64,000 nt of DNA from contig NZ_JAETWB010000001.1 in the NCBI RefSeq assembly GCF_016773205.1, positions 1-64,000 of the forward strand, written 5' to 3'. Below, in pieces: positions 16,244 to 25,336 of the stretch. Both the position numbers and the translations under genes were made by a program. Each line of letters opens with the position of its first letter. The first letter of the stretch is position 1. Below the pieces are notes generated by a model. The model worked only from the letters and a program-made list of their open reading frames with translations, ran no database searches and was not told the origin of the DNA. This DNA is from Belnapia arida. GTDB taxonomy: Bacteria; Pseudomonadota; Alphaproteobacteria; Acetobacterales; Acetobacteraceae.

Positions 16244-17644
16244 CTAATTCCGCCTTGCATGGCTGCGCACCAGCGCCTCCACCGTGCCGAGATCGGGAGT
16301 GGCGATGCTGTAGCGCTCCTCCCGCTCGTAGAGATCCGCGAGCCGCGGCGGCAGCGGCGGGCGGAGGCCGATCGCCGCCTCCACCGCATCGGGGAATTTC
16401 GCCGGATGCGCCGTGGCCGCGACGACCACCGGGATCGACCGGTCCTCCGGCGCCAGCGCCCGCGCCGCCGCCGTGCCGATCGCGGTATGCGGGTCGGCAA
16501 GGTACCCCGCCGCCTGCCAGAGATGCCGGATCTCGCCGAGCGTCCCTGCATCGTCGAGGGTGAAGCCGTGGAACAGCCCCGTCGCCTCGCGCCAGGCGGC
16601 ATCCGGCACCGGCATCCGCCCCTCGGCGCGGAAGCGCCCCATCACAGCCGCCGTCGCCGCCCCGTCGCGGCCCAGCAGCTCGAAGAGCAGCCGCTCGAAA
16701 TTGGAGCTGACCTGGATATCCATGCTCGGCGAGAGGCTCGGCTCCACCGGGCGCATCGACATGTCGTTCGAGGCGAGGAAGCGCGCCAGGATGTTGTTGC
16801 GGTTGGCGCCGATGATCAGTCGCTCCACCGGCAGCCCCATCTGCCGCACCGCCCAGGCCGCGAGCACATTGCCGAAATTCCCCGTGGGCACCGAGAAGGC
16901 GACGGGCCGGTCCGGCGCCCCGAGCGCCAGCGCCGCATGGGCATAGTAGGGAATCTGCGCCGCGACCCGTGCCCAGTTGATCGAGTTGACGGCGGCCAGC
17001 CGCATCTCCAGGCGGAAAGGGGCGTCGTTGAACATCGCCTTCACCAGGTCCTGGCAGTCGTCGAAGCTGCCCTGAATGGCGAGGTTGGCGACGTTCGGCG
17101 AGAGCACCGTCGTCATCTGCCGCCGCTGCACCTCGGAGGTCCGCCCTTCCGGGTGCAGCATGACGAGGTCGATGGCGCTGCGGTCCCGGCAGGCCTCGAT
17201 CGCCGCCGAGCCGGTATCGCCGGAGGTGGCGCCGACGATGGTGATGCGTTCCCCACGCTGCGCCAGGGCATGGTCGAAGAGCCGCCCTAGCAGCTGCATC
17301 GCCATGTCCTTGAAGGCGAGCGTCGGCCCGTGGAACAGCTCCAACGCGAAGCAGCGCGCATCGAGCTGGACGAGCGGCGCGATGGCCGGGTGGCCGAAGC
17401 CGGCATAGGCCTCCCCCGTCATCCTACGTAGCGTCTCGAAGGAGAGGGACTCGCCGGCGAAGGGGTGGATCAGCCGCGCCGCCAGCTCGGCATAGGGCAG
17501 GCCGCGCAGCCCCCGCCACTCGGCGGCCGACAGGCTCGGCCAGGATTCGGGCAGGAAAAGCCCGCCATCCTCGGCGAGGCCCGCCAGCAGGACGCCTTCG
17601 AAATCACGGGGCGCGGCCTCGCCGCGGGTGCTGAGATACTGCAT
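16244..17644 (-). CDS. thrC: Threonine synthase
   Basis: A PLP-dependent enzyme of 466 residues that converts O-phosphohomoserine to threonine. It starts with the diagnostic MQYLSTRG, followed by DGGLFLPE, the PLP lysine in LAFKDMAMQ near residue 110 and the phosphate-binding ATSGDTGSAA loop. The glycine-rich VPTGNFGNVLAA segment lies near residue 240. The length fits the bacterial/yeast-type long form. The ATG at 17644 matches the conserved start. It is followed by the M16 peptidase gene. Confidence 0.95.
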   Translation of the reverse strand: MQYLSTRGEAAPRDFEGVLLAGLAEDGGLFLPESWPSLSAAEWRGLRGLPYAELAARLIHPFAGESLSFETLRRMTGEAYAGFGHPAIAPLVQLDARCFALELFHGPTLAFKDMAMQLLGRLFDHALAQRGERITIVGATSGDTGSAAIEACRDRSAIDLVMLHPEGRTSEVQRRQMTTVLSPNVANLAIQGSFDDCQDLVKAMFNDAPFRLEMRLAAVNSINWARVAAQIPYYAHAALALGAPDRPVAFSVPTGNFGNVLAAWAVRQMGLPVERLIIGANRNNILARFLASNDMSMRPVEPSLSPSMDIQVSSNFERLLFELLGRDGAATAAVMGRFRAEGRMPVPDAAWREATGLFHGFTLDDAGTLGEIRHLWQAAGYLADPHTAIGTAAARALAPEDRSIPVVVAATAHPAKFPDAVEAAIGLRPPLPPRLADLYEREERYSIATPDLGTVEALVRSHARRN

Positions 17645-17962
17645 CGCGGGCCAATCTAGTCGGTCCGAGCTTCCGGCGGGAGGGGCGGGCCGAAGACAAG
17701 CTCGATCCAGGCCAGGAACATCGCTTCCGGATCGATCCTCGGCCCGGCGGCGAATAGGCCGTCCCACGGCACCGCCGGCTCAACCGGCCTTGGCCTCGCC
17801 GTCGGTTCGTGCGTCGGCACGGCGCTCGCCCTGCTCCTGCGCTCGCCGCCGGCCCGGCCGCTGGACGCGGTTGGGATACCAGGCCCGAGTGAGGGCGGCC
17901 GCACCGTATTGAACCTGTTACATCAGATGACTAGGTTGCGGGCGCTGTTGGAGTCATGTGCC
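17645..17962. other. 318-base gap without a confident gene
   Basis: This gap separates the minus-strand thrC from a plus-strand small gene and must contain both promoters. A minus-strand open frame at 17656-17904 (82 residues, ending with a PEAMFLAWIELVFGPPLPPEA segment) is possible, but it has no ribosome site and is proline- and arginine-rich like a chance frame. I see no clear repeat or RNA gene. Confidence 0.4.
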
Positions 17963-18178
17963 ATGAGTGCCCCGGTTTCCGTCCGGCTCGGCATGCCGGC
18001 CCTGCCCCTGCGAATCGAAGCATCGCCCCGGAAGGGCTGCGCCAAGCCGAGCGTCATCCTCGCCACCCATGTGATGGCAATCTCCAAGCGGCAGGCGCGG
18101 CGGACCGGGGCGCGGATCACGCCCGAGGAACTGCGCCAGATGCGGGAACGGATCGCCATCCCCCTCGGCCTCGCATGA
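17963..18178 (+). CDS. Unrecognised 71-residue protein coupled to a methyltransferase gene
   Basis: A small basic protein with a C-terminal helix-prone segment, SKRQARRTGARITPEELRQM. I know no family for it. Two signs support a real gene: GGAG nine bases before the ATG at 17963, and a stop codon that overlaps the start of the DUF938 methyltransferase as ATGA, a hallmark of translational coupling. No membrane segment or signal peptide is seen. It could be a regulatory or accessory peptide to the methyltransferase, but that is only inferred from position. Confidence 0.6.
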   Translation: MSAPVSVRLGMPALPLRIEASPRKGCAKPSVILATHVMAISKRQARRTGARITPEELRQMRERIAIPLGLA

Positions 18179-18765
18179 CCGACCTCCGCCGCCACGCCCC
18201 TGCAACGCTTCGGAACCGCGAGCCGCTCCTCGCCACCCTCCGCCGCCACCTGCCCGCCACCGGCCTCGTCCTCGAGGTCGCCAGCGGCAGCGGCGAGCAC
18301 GCCGCCTTCCTCGCCGCCGCCCTGCCGCATCTCGCCTTCCAACCGACCGAGCGCGACCCGGAGGCGGTGCCCGGCATCGACGCCTGGTGCGCCGGCCTGC
18401 CCAATTGCCGCCCAGGCCTCCTGCTCGACGCGACGGAGCCCGGCTGGCCGGCCGCCGATGCCGTACTTTGCGTCAACATGATCCACATCGCGCCCTGGGC
18501 GGCGACGCTCGGCCTGATGCGCGGCGGCGCCGCCAGCCTGCCGCCCGGCGGGCCGCTGATCCTCTACGGCCCCTTCAAGCGGGGCGGCGCCCATACCGCG
18601 CCGGGCAATGCCGCCTTCGATGCCGACCTCCGCGCCCGCGACCCGGCCTGGGGCCTCCGCGACCTCGAGGCGGTCGCGGAGGCCGCGGCGGCGGAAGGCT
18701 TCGCCCCGCCCATTGTCGAGCCCATGCCGGCGAACAACCTCACCCTGGTCTTTCACCGGAGCTGA
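18175..18765 (+). CDS. DUF938 SAM-dependent methyltransferase-like protein
   Basis: A protein of 196 residues. It opens with RRHAPATLRNREPLL, followed by LVLEVASGSGEHAAFLA, a SAM-binding motif I of the DUF938 kind, and the AVLCVNMIHIAPW segment of motif IV. The family is widespread in proteobacteria and animals (METTL26) and its substrate is unknown. The start overlaps the 71-residue gene by ATGA, and a sirtuin gene follows three bases after the stop, so the three genes likely share one transcript. Confidence 0.87.
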   Translation: MTDLRRHAPATLRNREPLLATLRRHLPATGLVLEVASGSGEHAAFLAAALPHLAFQPTERDPEAVPGIDAWCAGLPNCRPGLLLDATEPGWPAADAVLCVNMIHIAPWAATLGLMRGGAASLPPGGPLILYGPFKRGGAHTAPGNAAFDADLRARDPAWGLRDLEAVAEAAAAEGFAPPIVEPMPANNLTLVFHRS

Positions 18766-18768
18766 GCC

Positions 18769-19536
18769 ATGGACGACCGCGACATCGCCGACCGTGACAT
18801 CGCTGACCTTCGGGGCATGATCGAGGCCGCGCGCCGCGTCGTCGTCTTCACCGGCGCCGGCATCAGCACCGAATCCGGCATCCCCGACTTCCGCAGCCCC
18901 GGCGGGGTGTGGGAGCAGATGAAGCCGATCATGTTCCAGGACTTCCTCGCCTCCGCCGAGGCCCGGCGCGAGAGCTGGCGCCGCCGCTTCGCCGCCGATG
19001 CCCGGCTGCGCGCCGCCGAGCCCAATCGCGGCCACCGCGCCGTCGCCCGGCTGGTGCGCGAGGGCAAGGTCGCCGAGGTCATCACCCAGAACATCGACGG
19101 CCTGCACCAGGCCTCCGGCGTACCGGAAGCGCAGGTGATCGAGCTGCACGGCAACACCACCTACGGCGCCTGCCTCGACTGCGCCGCCCGCTACTCGATC
19201 GGGGAGCTGCGCGAGGATTTCGAGCGCAGCGGCGACATCCCCGACTGCCGCCGCTGCGGCGGCCTCATCAAGACCGCGACCATCAGCTTCGGCCAGTCCA
19301 TGCCGGAAGGCCCGATGCGCCGCGCGCAGGAGGCGGTGCTGGCCGCCGATCTCTGCCTCGTCCTCGGCTCCTCGCTGGTGGTCTACCCGGCCGCCGGCTT
19401 CCCGGAGCTGGCGAAGCGCATCGGCGCGCAGCTCGCCATCGTCAACAACCAGGAGACCGGGCTCGACGACGTCGCCGACCTCGTCATCCACCGCGGCATT
19501 GGCGACGTGCTCGGCGGCGCGGTCGGGGTGAATTGA
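18769..19536 (+). CDS. NAD-dependent protein deacylase, SIR2 family
   Basis: A sirtuin of 255 residues. It has GAGIST near residue 30, TQNIDGLH near 107, the catalytic His127 in ELHGNT, and a zinc site formed by C135-C138 and C160-C163. The C-terminal GSSLVVYPAAGF segment binds NAD. Enzymes of this class remove acetyl or other acyl groups from lysine. The very N-terminus carries a short tandem duplication, RDIAD twice. The gene is three bases after the DUF938 gene and converges with the FMN reductase gene ten bases away. An alternative later start at residue 17 (MIEAARR) would remove the duplicated part. Confidence 0.92.
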   Translation: MDDRDIADRDIADLRGMIEAARRVVVFTGAGISTESGIPDFRSPGGVWEQMKPIMFQDFLASAEARRESWRRRFAADARLRAAEPNRGHRAVARLVREGKVAEVITQNIDGLHQASGVPEAQVIELHGNTTYGACLDCAARYSIGELREDFERSGDIPDCRRCGGLIKTATISFGQSMPEGPMRRAQEAVLAADLCLVLGSSLVVYPAAGFPELAKRIGAQLAIVNNQETGLDDVADLVIHRGIGDVLGGAVGVN

Positions 19537-19546
19537 GGCGGGCGGC

Positions 19547-20137
19547 TCAGTAGGGCGGCGCCTGCCGCTCCCGCTGTGCCCTCCCTGCATCCACCCACCA
19601 TTCGAAATCGGCCGCGAAGCGCGGAAAGGCCCGCTCCAGCGCCGCCCCGACATCGCCCGTGGGCTTGCCCTCCGCATTCAGCGCCGCGGTGACCGGCCCC
19701 GCCATCAGCGTGCTCGAGATGACGACCATCCCCATCTCCGACAGCGTCCCGTGCCAGACGAGGTTGGCCCGAGCCCCGCCGAGCCGCCCGGCGGAGTAGC
19801 TGGCGATCGCCGCCGGCCGCCAGAACCACTCCTCGAGGAAGTGGTCGGTGAGGTTCTTCAGCCCCGGTTGCACGCCCCAATTATACTCGCCGGTGACGAA
19901 GACGAAGCCGTCCGCCCGGCGCAGCTTGCCGGCCAGCGCCTCCATCGCCTCCGGCGCCTGGCCCTTCGGGTATTCCTTGTACATCCGGTCCAGCATCGGC
20001 AGCCCGACCGCCTGCGCGTCGATCAGCTCCGCCGCGTCGCCCCGCGCGGCGAAGCCCTCGGTCACGTAGCGCGCCAGCCGGATGCCGGTGCGGTCCGACC
20101 GGTAGGAGCCGTAGAAGACCAGGATCGACCGTGCCAT
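19547..20137 (-). CDS. NADPH-dependent FMN reductase family protein
   Basis: A flavodoxin-like fold protein of 196 residues with ILVFYGSYRSDRTG at the N-terminus as the phosphate-binding loop and FVFVTGEYNWGVQPGLKNLTDH as the second flavin-contact region. These mark the SsuE/ChrR-type family of NAD(P)H-dependent FMN or quinone reductases. It is cytoplasmic. It lies 17 bases after the DadA-like gene on the same strand and is probably co-transcribed with it. The physiological electron acceptor cannot be inferred. Confidence 0.88.
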   Translation of the reverse strand: MARSILVFYGSYRSDRTGIRLARYVTEGFAARGDAAELIDAQAVGLPMLDRMYKEYPKGQAPEAMEALAGKLRRADGFVFVTGEYNWGVQPGLKNLTDHFLEEWFWRPAAIASYSAGRLGGARANLVWHGTLSEMGMVVISSTLMAGPVTAALNAEGKPTGDVGAALERAFPRFAADFEWWVDAGRAQRERQAPPY

Positions 20138-20154
20138 CGACTATCTCCCTTGCG

Positions 20155-21417
20155 TCAGGCCGCCATCCCGCGCCGCAGGAACCGCTCCGCCCGGTAGGCC
20201 TCCGGGCTGACGAAAGGCTGCTCGCCCGTCATCATCTCGGCCAGCATCCGCCCCGTCGTCGGCCCGAGCGTCAGCCCCTGATGCGCATGGCCGAAGGCGC
20301 ACCACGCCCCCACCTGCCCGGGCAGCCGGCCGATGACCGGCAGCATGTCCGGCGTGCAGGGGCGGACGCCCATCCAAGGCATGCCCTCCACCCGCTCGCC
20401 GAGCGGCAGCAGCCCGCGCGCCACCGGCTCCGCCTGCTCGAGCTGCACCGGGGTCGGCGGCGCACCGGGCCGGGCGAATTCCGCCCCCGTCGTCAGCCTT
20501 ATGCCGGCCCGCATCGGCGCCAGCAGGAAGCCGCTCTCGGTGTCGAGGATCGGCCGGTGCAGCACCGCGTTGCCGCGGAGGCCGTAATGCATGTGGTAGC
20601 CGCGCTTGCCGAAGAGCGGCGGCGCATAGCCGAGCGGCCGCGTCACCTCGCCCGCCGCGGCGCCGAGGGCGATGACGACCTCGGCCGCCTCCACCTCGCC
20701 CTCCGCGGTCCGCACCGTCCAGCCCGAGCCCGCGCGCCGCAGCGTCGCCGCATCGCCGATCCGGAAGGCGCCGCCCTCGGCGCGGAAGAAGCCGGCATAG
20801 GCCAAGGTCAGCGCATGCGGGTCGCTGACCGAGAGCGGGTCCGTCCAATGGATCGCCCCCGCCCGCGCCGCCAGCAGGTGCGGCTCCGCCTCGGCCAGCG
20901 CCGCGCCGTCGAGGGCAACGAAATTGACGTCATACTCGCGCCGCGCCTGCTCCGCCTGGGCCAGCGCCGCCTCCAGCATCGGGGTCGAACTGTAGAGCCG
21001 CATCCAGCCGATCGGCCGCAGCAGCGCCATCGCCTCGGTGCCGCGCGCCAGGGCCAGGTGCTCGTCGAGGCAGGTGCGGATCAGCGCCGCATGGCCCTCG
21101 ACGGCCGCCGCGTAGCGCGCCGGCTCGGAATGCCACCAGTAGCGCAGCAGCGGCGCCATGACGCCGGGCATGGCGAGCGGGTGGTAGCGCACGTCGATCG
21201 AGCGGTTCCGAGCCACCCGCCCGATCTCGCCCACCCCGCGCGGGAAGGGATGCGGGAAGACCGCCTCGCGCTGGATCAGCCCGCCATTGCCGAAGGAGGC
21301 GCCCTCGCCGGGCTCCCGCCGGTCGACCAGCGCCACGTCGTAGCCGCGCCGCCGGAGGTGCAGCGCGACCGAGACGCCGACCATCCCGGCGCCGAGCACG
21401 ATGGCTGATCGAGGCAT
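20155..21417 (-). CDS. FAD-dependent amine/amino acid oxidoreductase, DadA-like
   Basis: The protein has 420 residues. It starts with an FAD-binding Rossmann motif (VLGAGMVGVSVALHLRRRG) and carries the D-amino acid dehydrogenase features GASFGNGGLIQ near residue 40 and MGVRPCTPDMLPVIG near residue 350. Such proteins oxidise D-amino acids or related amines and feed electrons to the respiratory chain at the membrane. The named function is by family; the substrate is open. It is the first gene of a minus-strand pair with the FMN reductase gene and is divergent from the molybdopterin hydroxylase gene 116 bases away. Confidence 0.87.
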   Translation of the reverse strand: MPRSAIVLGAGMVGVSVALHLRRRGYDVALVDRREPGEGASFGNGGLIQREAVFPHPFPRGVGEIGRVARNRSIDVRYHPLAMPGVMAPLLRYWWHSEPARYAAAVEGHAALIRTCLDEHLALARGTEAMALLRPIGWMRLYSSTPMLEAALAQAEQARREYDVNFVALDGAALAEAEPHLLAARAGAIHWTDPLSVSDPHALTLAYAGFFRAEGGAFRIGDAATLRRAGSGWTVRTAEGEVEAAEVVIALGAAAGEVTRPLGYAPPLFGKRGYHMHYGLRGNAVLHRPILDTESGFLLAPMRAGIRLTTGAEFARPGAPPTPVQLEQAEPVARGLLPLGERVEGMPWMGVRPCTPDMLPVIGRLPGQVGAWCAFGHAHQGLTLGPTTGRMLAEMMTGEQPFVSPEAYRAERFLRRGMAA

Positions 21418-21532
21418 CCCGTCCTTCCGCTGATGAGTGCAGGCCGAGGCTACATCGCCCCGCCGGGGCTGTCGCCCCCCGCCCGGCCGCTGCTAGGCTC
21501 GGCCCCGACGATACGGGTCGAGGAGCGCGGGT

Positions 21533-23875
21533 ATGGTGGCGGATGGCATGGAGGCCGGGTTCGGCCGCTTCGGCAGCGGCCAGAAGGTGCGGCGCATCGA
21601 GGATGAGGCGCTGCTCTCCGGCACCGGCCGCTTCACCGACGACTTCTCGCTGCCCGGCCAGGCGCATTGCGTCTTCCTCCGCTCGCCCCATGCCCATGCC
21701 CGCGTCACCGGCATCGACACGGCGGCGGCGCTGGCGATGCCGGGGGTCCTCGCCGTCATCACCGGCGCCGAGCTGACGGAGGCCGGGGTGAAGCCGCTCG
21801 GCGTCGCGCTGCCCTTCAAGCGGCCGGACGGCTCGCCGCTCGCCGCCCCGCCGCGGACGATCCTGGCGACCGACATGGTCCGCTTCGCCGGCGAGGCGGT
21901 CGCCGCCATCATCGCCGAGAGCCCCGGCCAGGCTCGCGACGCCGCCGAGGCCGTCGAGGTCGGGTACGAGGAGCTGCCCGCCGTCATCGGCCTCGCCCGC
22001 GCCAGCGCCCCGGGCGCCCCGCTGGTCTGGCCGGCCGCCACCGGCAACGTCGTCGCCGAGACCCATTACGGCGACACGGCGGCCGCCGAAGCGGCCTTCG
22101 CCCGCGCCGCGCACAGCGTCTCGCTCGATATCGTCAACCAGCGCCTCGCCCCGGCCTCGATGGAGCCGCGCATGGCGCTCGCCGAGTTCGACGCGGCGAG
22201 CGGCCGCATCACCCTCCGCCTCAGCAGCCAGATGCCCTCCGGCGCGCGCGACACGCTGGCAAAGGAGATCCTCGGCATCGACCCCGCGCAGGTGCGCGTC
22301 CTGGTCGGCGATGTCGGCGGCGGCTTCGGCATGAAGACCGGCCTCTACCCGGAGGACGGCGTCGTCGCCTTCGCCGCCCGCAAGCTCGGCCGCCCGGTGA
22401 AGTGGGCGGCGACGCGGCTCGAGGACTTCCTCTCCGCGACCCATGGCCGCGACACCGAGAGCCGCGCCGAGCTCGCCCTCGATGCCGAGGGTAAGGTCCT
22501 CGCCCTCCGCGTGAAGACGCTCGCTGATATGGGCGCCTACCAGCGCGCCTCGGGCGTCGCCATCCAGCTGATGATCGGCCCCTGGGTCTCGACCAGCATC
22601 TACGACATCACGACGATCGACCTGCGCTTCACCGCGCTGCTGACCAACACCACGCCGACCGCGCCCTATCGCGGTGCCGGACGGCCGGAGGCGATCTACC
22701 TGATCGAACGGCTGATGGACGCCGCCGCGCGGAAGATGGGCATGGACCCGGCGGAGCTGCGCCGCCGCAACATGATCCGCCCGGAGCAGATGCCCTACAC
22801 CAATGCCATGGGCCAGACCTATGACAGCGGCAGCTTCGCCCGGATCCTCGACGAGGGGCTGAAGGCCGCCGACTGGGGCAGCTTCCCCGCCCGCTTCGAC
22901 GCCTCGGGGACACGGGGCAGGCTGCGCGGGCGCGGCATCGCCACCTTCCTCGAATGGACCGGCGGCAACGTCTTCGAGGAGCGCGTCACCGTCGCGGTGA
23001 AGGGCGAGGGCGAGATCGAGGTCTACGCCACGACCCAGGCCATGGGCCAGGGCATCGCCACCAGCTACGCCCAGCTCGCCGTCGACGTCTTCGGCGTGCC
23101 CATCGAGCAGATCAAGGTGGTGCTCGGCGATTCCGACCGCGGCAGCGGCTTCGGCAGCGCCGGCTCGCGCTCGCTCTTCACCGCCGGCTCGGCGATCAAG
23201 GTCGCCTCCGACCGCGCGGTCGACACCGCGAAGGACCTCGCCGCCGAGGCGCTGGAGGCCGCCGCCGCCGACCTCGAATACCGCGACGCCGTCATCAGCG
23301 TCGCCGGCACCGACCGCCGCATCGGCCTCTACGACCTCGCCGCGCGGCAGCCGGAGGGCCGCATCCTCGTCGACATCAGCCACTCCGTCTCCGGCCCCAC
23401 CTGGCCGAACGGCTGCCACATCTGCGAGGTGGAGGTCGATCCCGACACTGGCGAGGTCGAAGTGCTCTCCTACGTCTCGGCCAATGACGCCGGTCGCGTC
23501 GTCAACCCGCTGATCGTCGAGGGCCAGATCGTCGGCGGCGCGCTGCAGGGCATCGGCCAGGCGCTCTCCGAGCTGGTCGCCTACGACCCGGAGAACGGCC
23601 AGCCGCTCTCGGCCAGCTTCATGGACTACGGCATGCCGCGCGCCGACCTCGCCCATGGCTACGTCACGCAGCTCGACCAGTCGATCCCCTGCCGCACCAA
23701 CCCGCTTGGGGTGAAGGGCGTCGGCGAGCTCGGCACCATCGGCGCGACGCCGGCCGTGGTCAGCGCCATCGCCGATGCGCTGGCCCGCGCCGGCCAGGAG
23801 GCGGCGGCCCTTCGCCTGCAGATGCCGCTGACGCCGCCCCGGGTCTGGGCCGCGCTCCAGGGCGCTGCCGGCTGA
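21533..23875 (+). CDS. Molybdopterin-binding large subunit of a xanthine dehydrogenase/aldehyde oxidase-type hydroxylase
   Basis: A protein of 780 residues with the ammonia-lyase-like N-terminal domain (VRRIEDEALLSGTGRFTDD) followed by the Mo-cofactor domains. GGGFGMKTG and APYRGAGRPE are cofactor-contact motifs, and KGVGELGT carries the expected active-site Glu. The AYRGAGRPE loop is of the form II type, not the AYRCSFR loop of true CO dehydrogenase, so the enzyme is probably an aldehyde or heterocycle hydroxylase. The usual [2Fe-2S] small subunit and FAD medium subunit are not encoded on either side. The start ATG follows GAGGAG by about nine bases. Confidence 0.9.
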   Translation: MVADGMEAGFGRFGSGQKVRRIEDEALLSGTGRFTDDFSLPGQAHCVFLRSPHAHARVTGIDTAAALAMPGVLAVITGAELTEAGVKPLGVALPFKRPDGSPLAAPPRTILATDMVRFAGEAVAAIIAESPGQARDAAEAVEVGYEELPAVIGLARASAPGAPLVWPAATGNVVAETHYGDTAAAEAAFARAAHSVSLDIVNQRLAPASMEPRMALAEFDAASGRITLRLSSQMPSGARDTLAKEILGIDPAQVRVLVGDVGGGFGMKTGLYPEDGVVAFAARKLGRPVKWAATRLEDFLSATHGRDTESRAELALDAEGKVLALRVKTLADMGAYQRASGVAIQLMIGPWVSTSIYDITTIDLRFTALLTNTTPTAPYRGAGRPEAIYLIERLMDAAARKMGMDPAELRRRNMIRPEQMPYTNAMGQTYDSGSFARILDEGLKAADWGSFPARFDASGTRGRLRGRGIATFLEWTGGNVFEERVTVAVKGEGEIEVYATTQAMGQGIATSYAQLAVDVFGVPIEQIKVVLGDSDRGSGFGSAGSRSLFTAGSAIKVASDRAVDTAKDLAAEALEAAAADLEYRDAVISVAGTDRRIGLYDLAARQPEGRILVDISHSVSGPTWPNGCHICEVEVDPDTGEVEVLSYVSANDAGRVVNPLIVEGQIVGGALQGIGQALSELVAYDPENGQPLSASFMDYGMPRADLAHGYVTQLDQSIPCRTNPLGVKGVGELGTIGATPAVVSAIADALARAGQEAAALRLQMPLTPPRVWAALQGAAG

Positions 23876-23942
23876 GGCCTGCGGGGCGGGGCCCAGGCAT
23901 TTGCCTGCTTCGCCCCCGCCCGGCTTGGTCTAGGGTGCGGCC

Positions 23943-25274
23943 ATGACCTCCCATGCCGAACTCCTCCAGGACCTGGTCGCCGCCGCCCGCCGGGCCGGCG
24001 CCGATGCCGCGGATGCGCTGCTGGTCGCCTCCGCCTCGCTCTCCGTCCAGCGCCGCCTCGGCAAGATCGAGCAGCTGGAAAGGGCGGAAGGCTTCGACCT
24101 CGGCCTCCGCGTCTTCCTCGGCCAGCGCCAGGCCATCGTCTCCTCGACCGACCCCTCGCCGCGCGGCTTCCAGGCCCTGGCCGAGCGCGCCGTCGCCATG
24201 GCCCGCGTCGTGCCGGAAGACCCCTTCGCCGGCCTGCCCGACGCGCCGGACGGGCTGATCGCCTCCGCCCTCGAGCTGGAGGACCCGTCGGAGCCCAGCG
24301 CCGAGGCGCTCATCGCCCGCTGCGCCGCCGCCGAGGATGCGGCGCTCGCCATCGCCGGCGTGACCAATTCCGAGGGCGCCGAGGCCGGCTTCTCCCGCTA
24401 CACGATTGCCCTCGCCGCCTCGAACGGCTTCGCCGGCGAGTATGCCCGCACCAGCCACTCCATCTCCGCCACCGCCCTGGCCGGGCAGGGGACGGGAATG
24501 GAGCGCGACTACGACTACAGCAGCGCCGTCTTCCTCGCCGACCTGGAGGATGCCGCCGCCATCGGCCGCCGCGCCGGCGAGAAGGCGGTCGCCCGCCTCA
24601 ACCCGACCCGGCCGAAGACTGCCCGCATCCCCGTGGTCTATGACCCACGCGTCGCAACCTCGCTGCTCGGCCACCTCGCGGGTGCCATCAATGGCGCCGC
24701 CGTGGCGCGAGGGACGAGCTTCCTGCGCGACCGGCTCGGCCAGCGCGTCATGGCCGCCGGCCTCTCGGTGATCGACGACCCGACCCGCCGCCGCGGCTTC
24801 CGCAGCCGGCCCTTCGATGGCGAGGGGATGCAGGGCATCCGCCGCAGCATCGTCGAGGACGGGGTGCTCACCACCTGGATCCTCGACTGGCGCAGCGCCC
24901 GCCAGCTCGGCATGGCCTCCACCGGCCATGCCAGCCGCGGCACCGGCGGCCCGCCCGGCCCGGCGCCGACCAACCTCTACCTCGCCCCGGGCAGCCTGAC
25001 GCCGACCGCGCTGATGGCCGATATCCGCGAGGGGCTCTACGTCACCGAGCTGATCGGCATGGGCGTCAACGGCGTCACCGGCGACTACAGCCGCGGCGCC
25101 GCCGGCTTCATGATCCGCGACGGCGTCTTGGCCGAGCCGGTCTCCGAGGTCACCATCGCCGGCAACGTGAAGGACATGCTGCTCCACATGACGCCGGCGG
25201 ACGACCTCGAATTCCGCCGTGGCACCGACAGCCCGACGGTGCGCGTCGAGGGCCTGACCATGGCAGGCGGATGA
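23943..25274 (+). CDS. pmbA: TldD/PmbA-family metalloprotease subunit PmbA (TldE)
   Basis: A protein of 443 residues that matches the TldE/PmbA half of the TldD-TldE protease: it has GFDLGLRVFLGQRQA near residue 50, the central PVVYDPRVATSLLGHLAGAINGAA segment and the C-terminal LIGMGVNGVTGDYSRGAAGF motif typical of the family. It lacks the HExxxH metal site, which is carried by TldD. In enterobacteria the pair matures microcin B17 and degrades the CcdA antitoxin. The gene is followed within 62 bases by a Tim44-like gene and then by the Kdo/lipid A cluster, a common alphaproteobacterial neighbourhood. Confidence 0.92.
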   Translation: MTSHAELLQDLVAAARRAGADAADALLVASASLSVQRRLGKIEQLERAEGFDLGLRVFLGQRQAIVSSTDPSPRGFQALAERAVAMARVVPEDPFAGLPDAPDGLIASALELEDPSEPSAEALIARCAAAEDAALAIAGVTNSEGAEAGFSRYTIALAASNGFAGEYARTSHSISATALAGQGTGMERDYDYSSAVFLADLEDAAAIGRRAGEKAVARLNPTRPKTARIPVVYDPRVATSLLGHLAGAINGAAVARGTSFLRDRLGQRVMAAGLSVIDDPTRRRGFRSRPFDGEGMQGIRRSIVEDGVLTTWILDWRSARQLGMASTGHASRGTGGPPGPAPTNLYLAPGSLTPTALMADIREGLYVTELIGMGVNGVTGDYSRGAAGFMIRDGVLAEPVSEVTIAGNVKDMLLHMTPADDLEFRRGTDSPTVRVEGLTMAGG

Positions 25275-25336
25275 TGCAATTGGCGGCGCAGCTCCCTATA
25301 TTGCCGATAATTCAGAAATATGGAGATTCGGTCCTG

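Noticed and set aside
17656-17904. 82-residue minus-strand frame upstream of thrC
   Set aside because: No ribosome site, proline/arginine-rich composition and no recognised motif. It is mentioned only within the gap entry.
20930-23656. Very long open frame on the minus strand (over 900 codons) opposite the molybdopterin hydroxylase gene
   Set aside because: In GC-rich DNA the antisense frame of a real gene often lacks stops. The product is Gly/Ala/Arg/Asp-rich without family motifs, while the plus-strand gene has clear domains.
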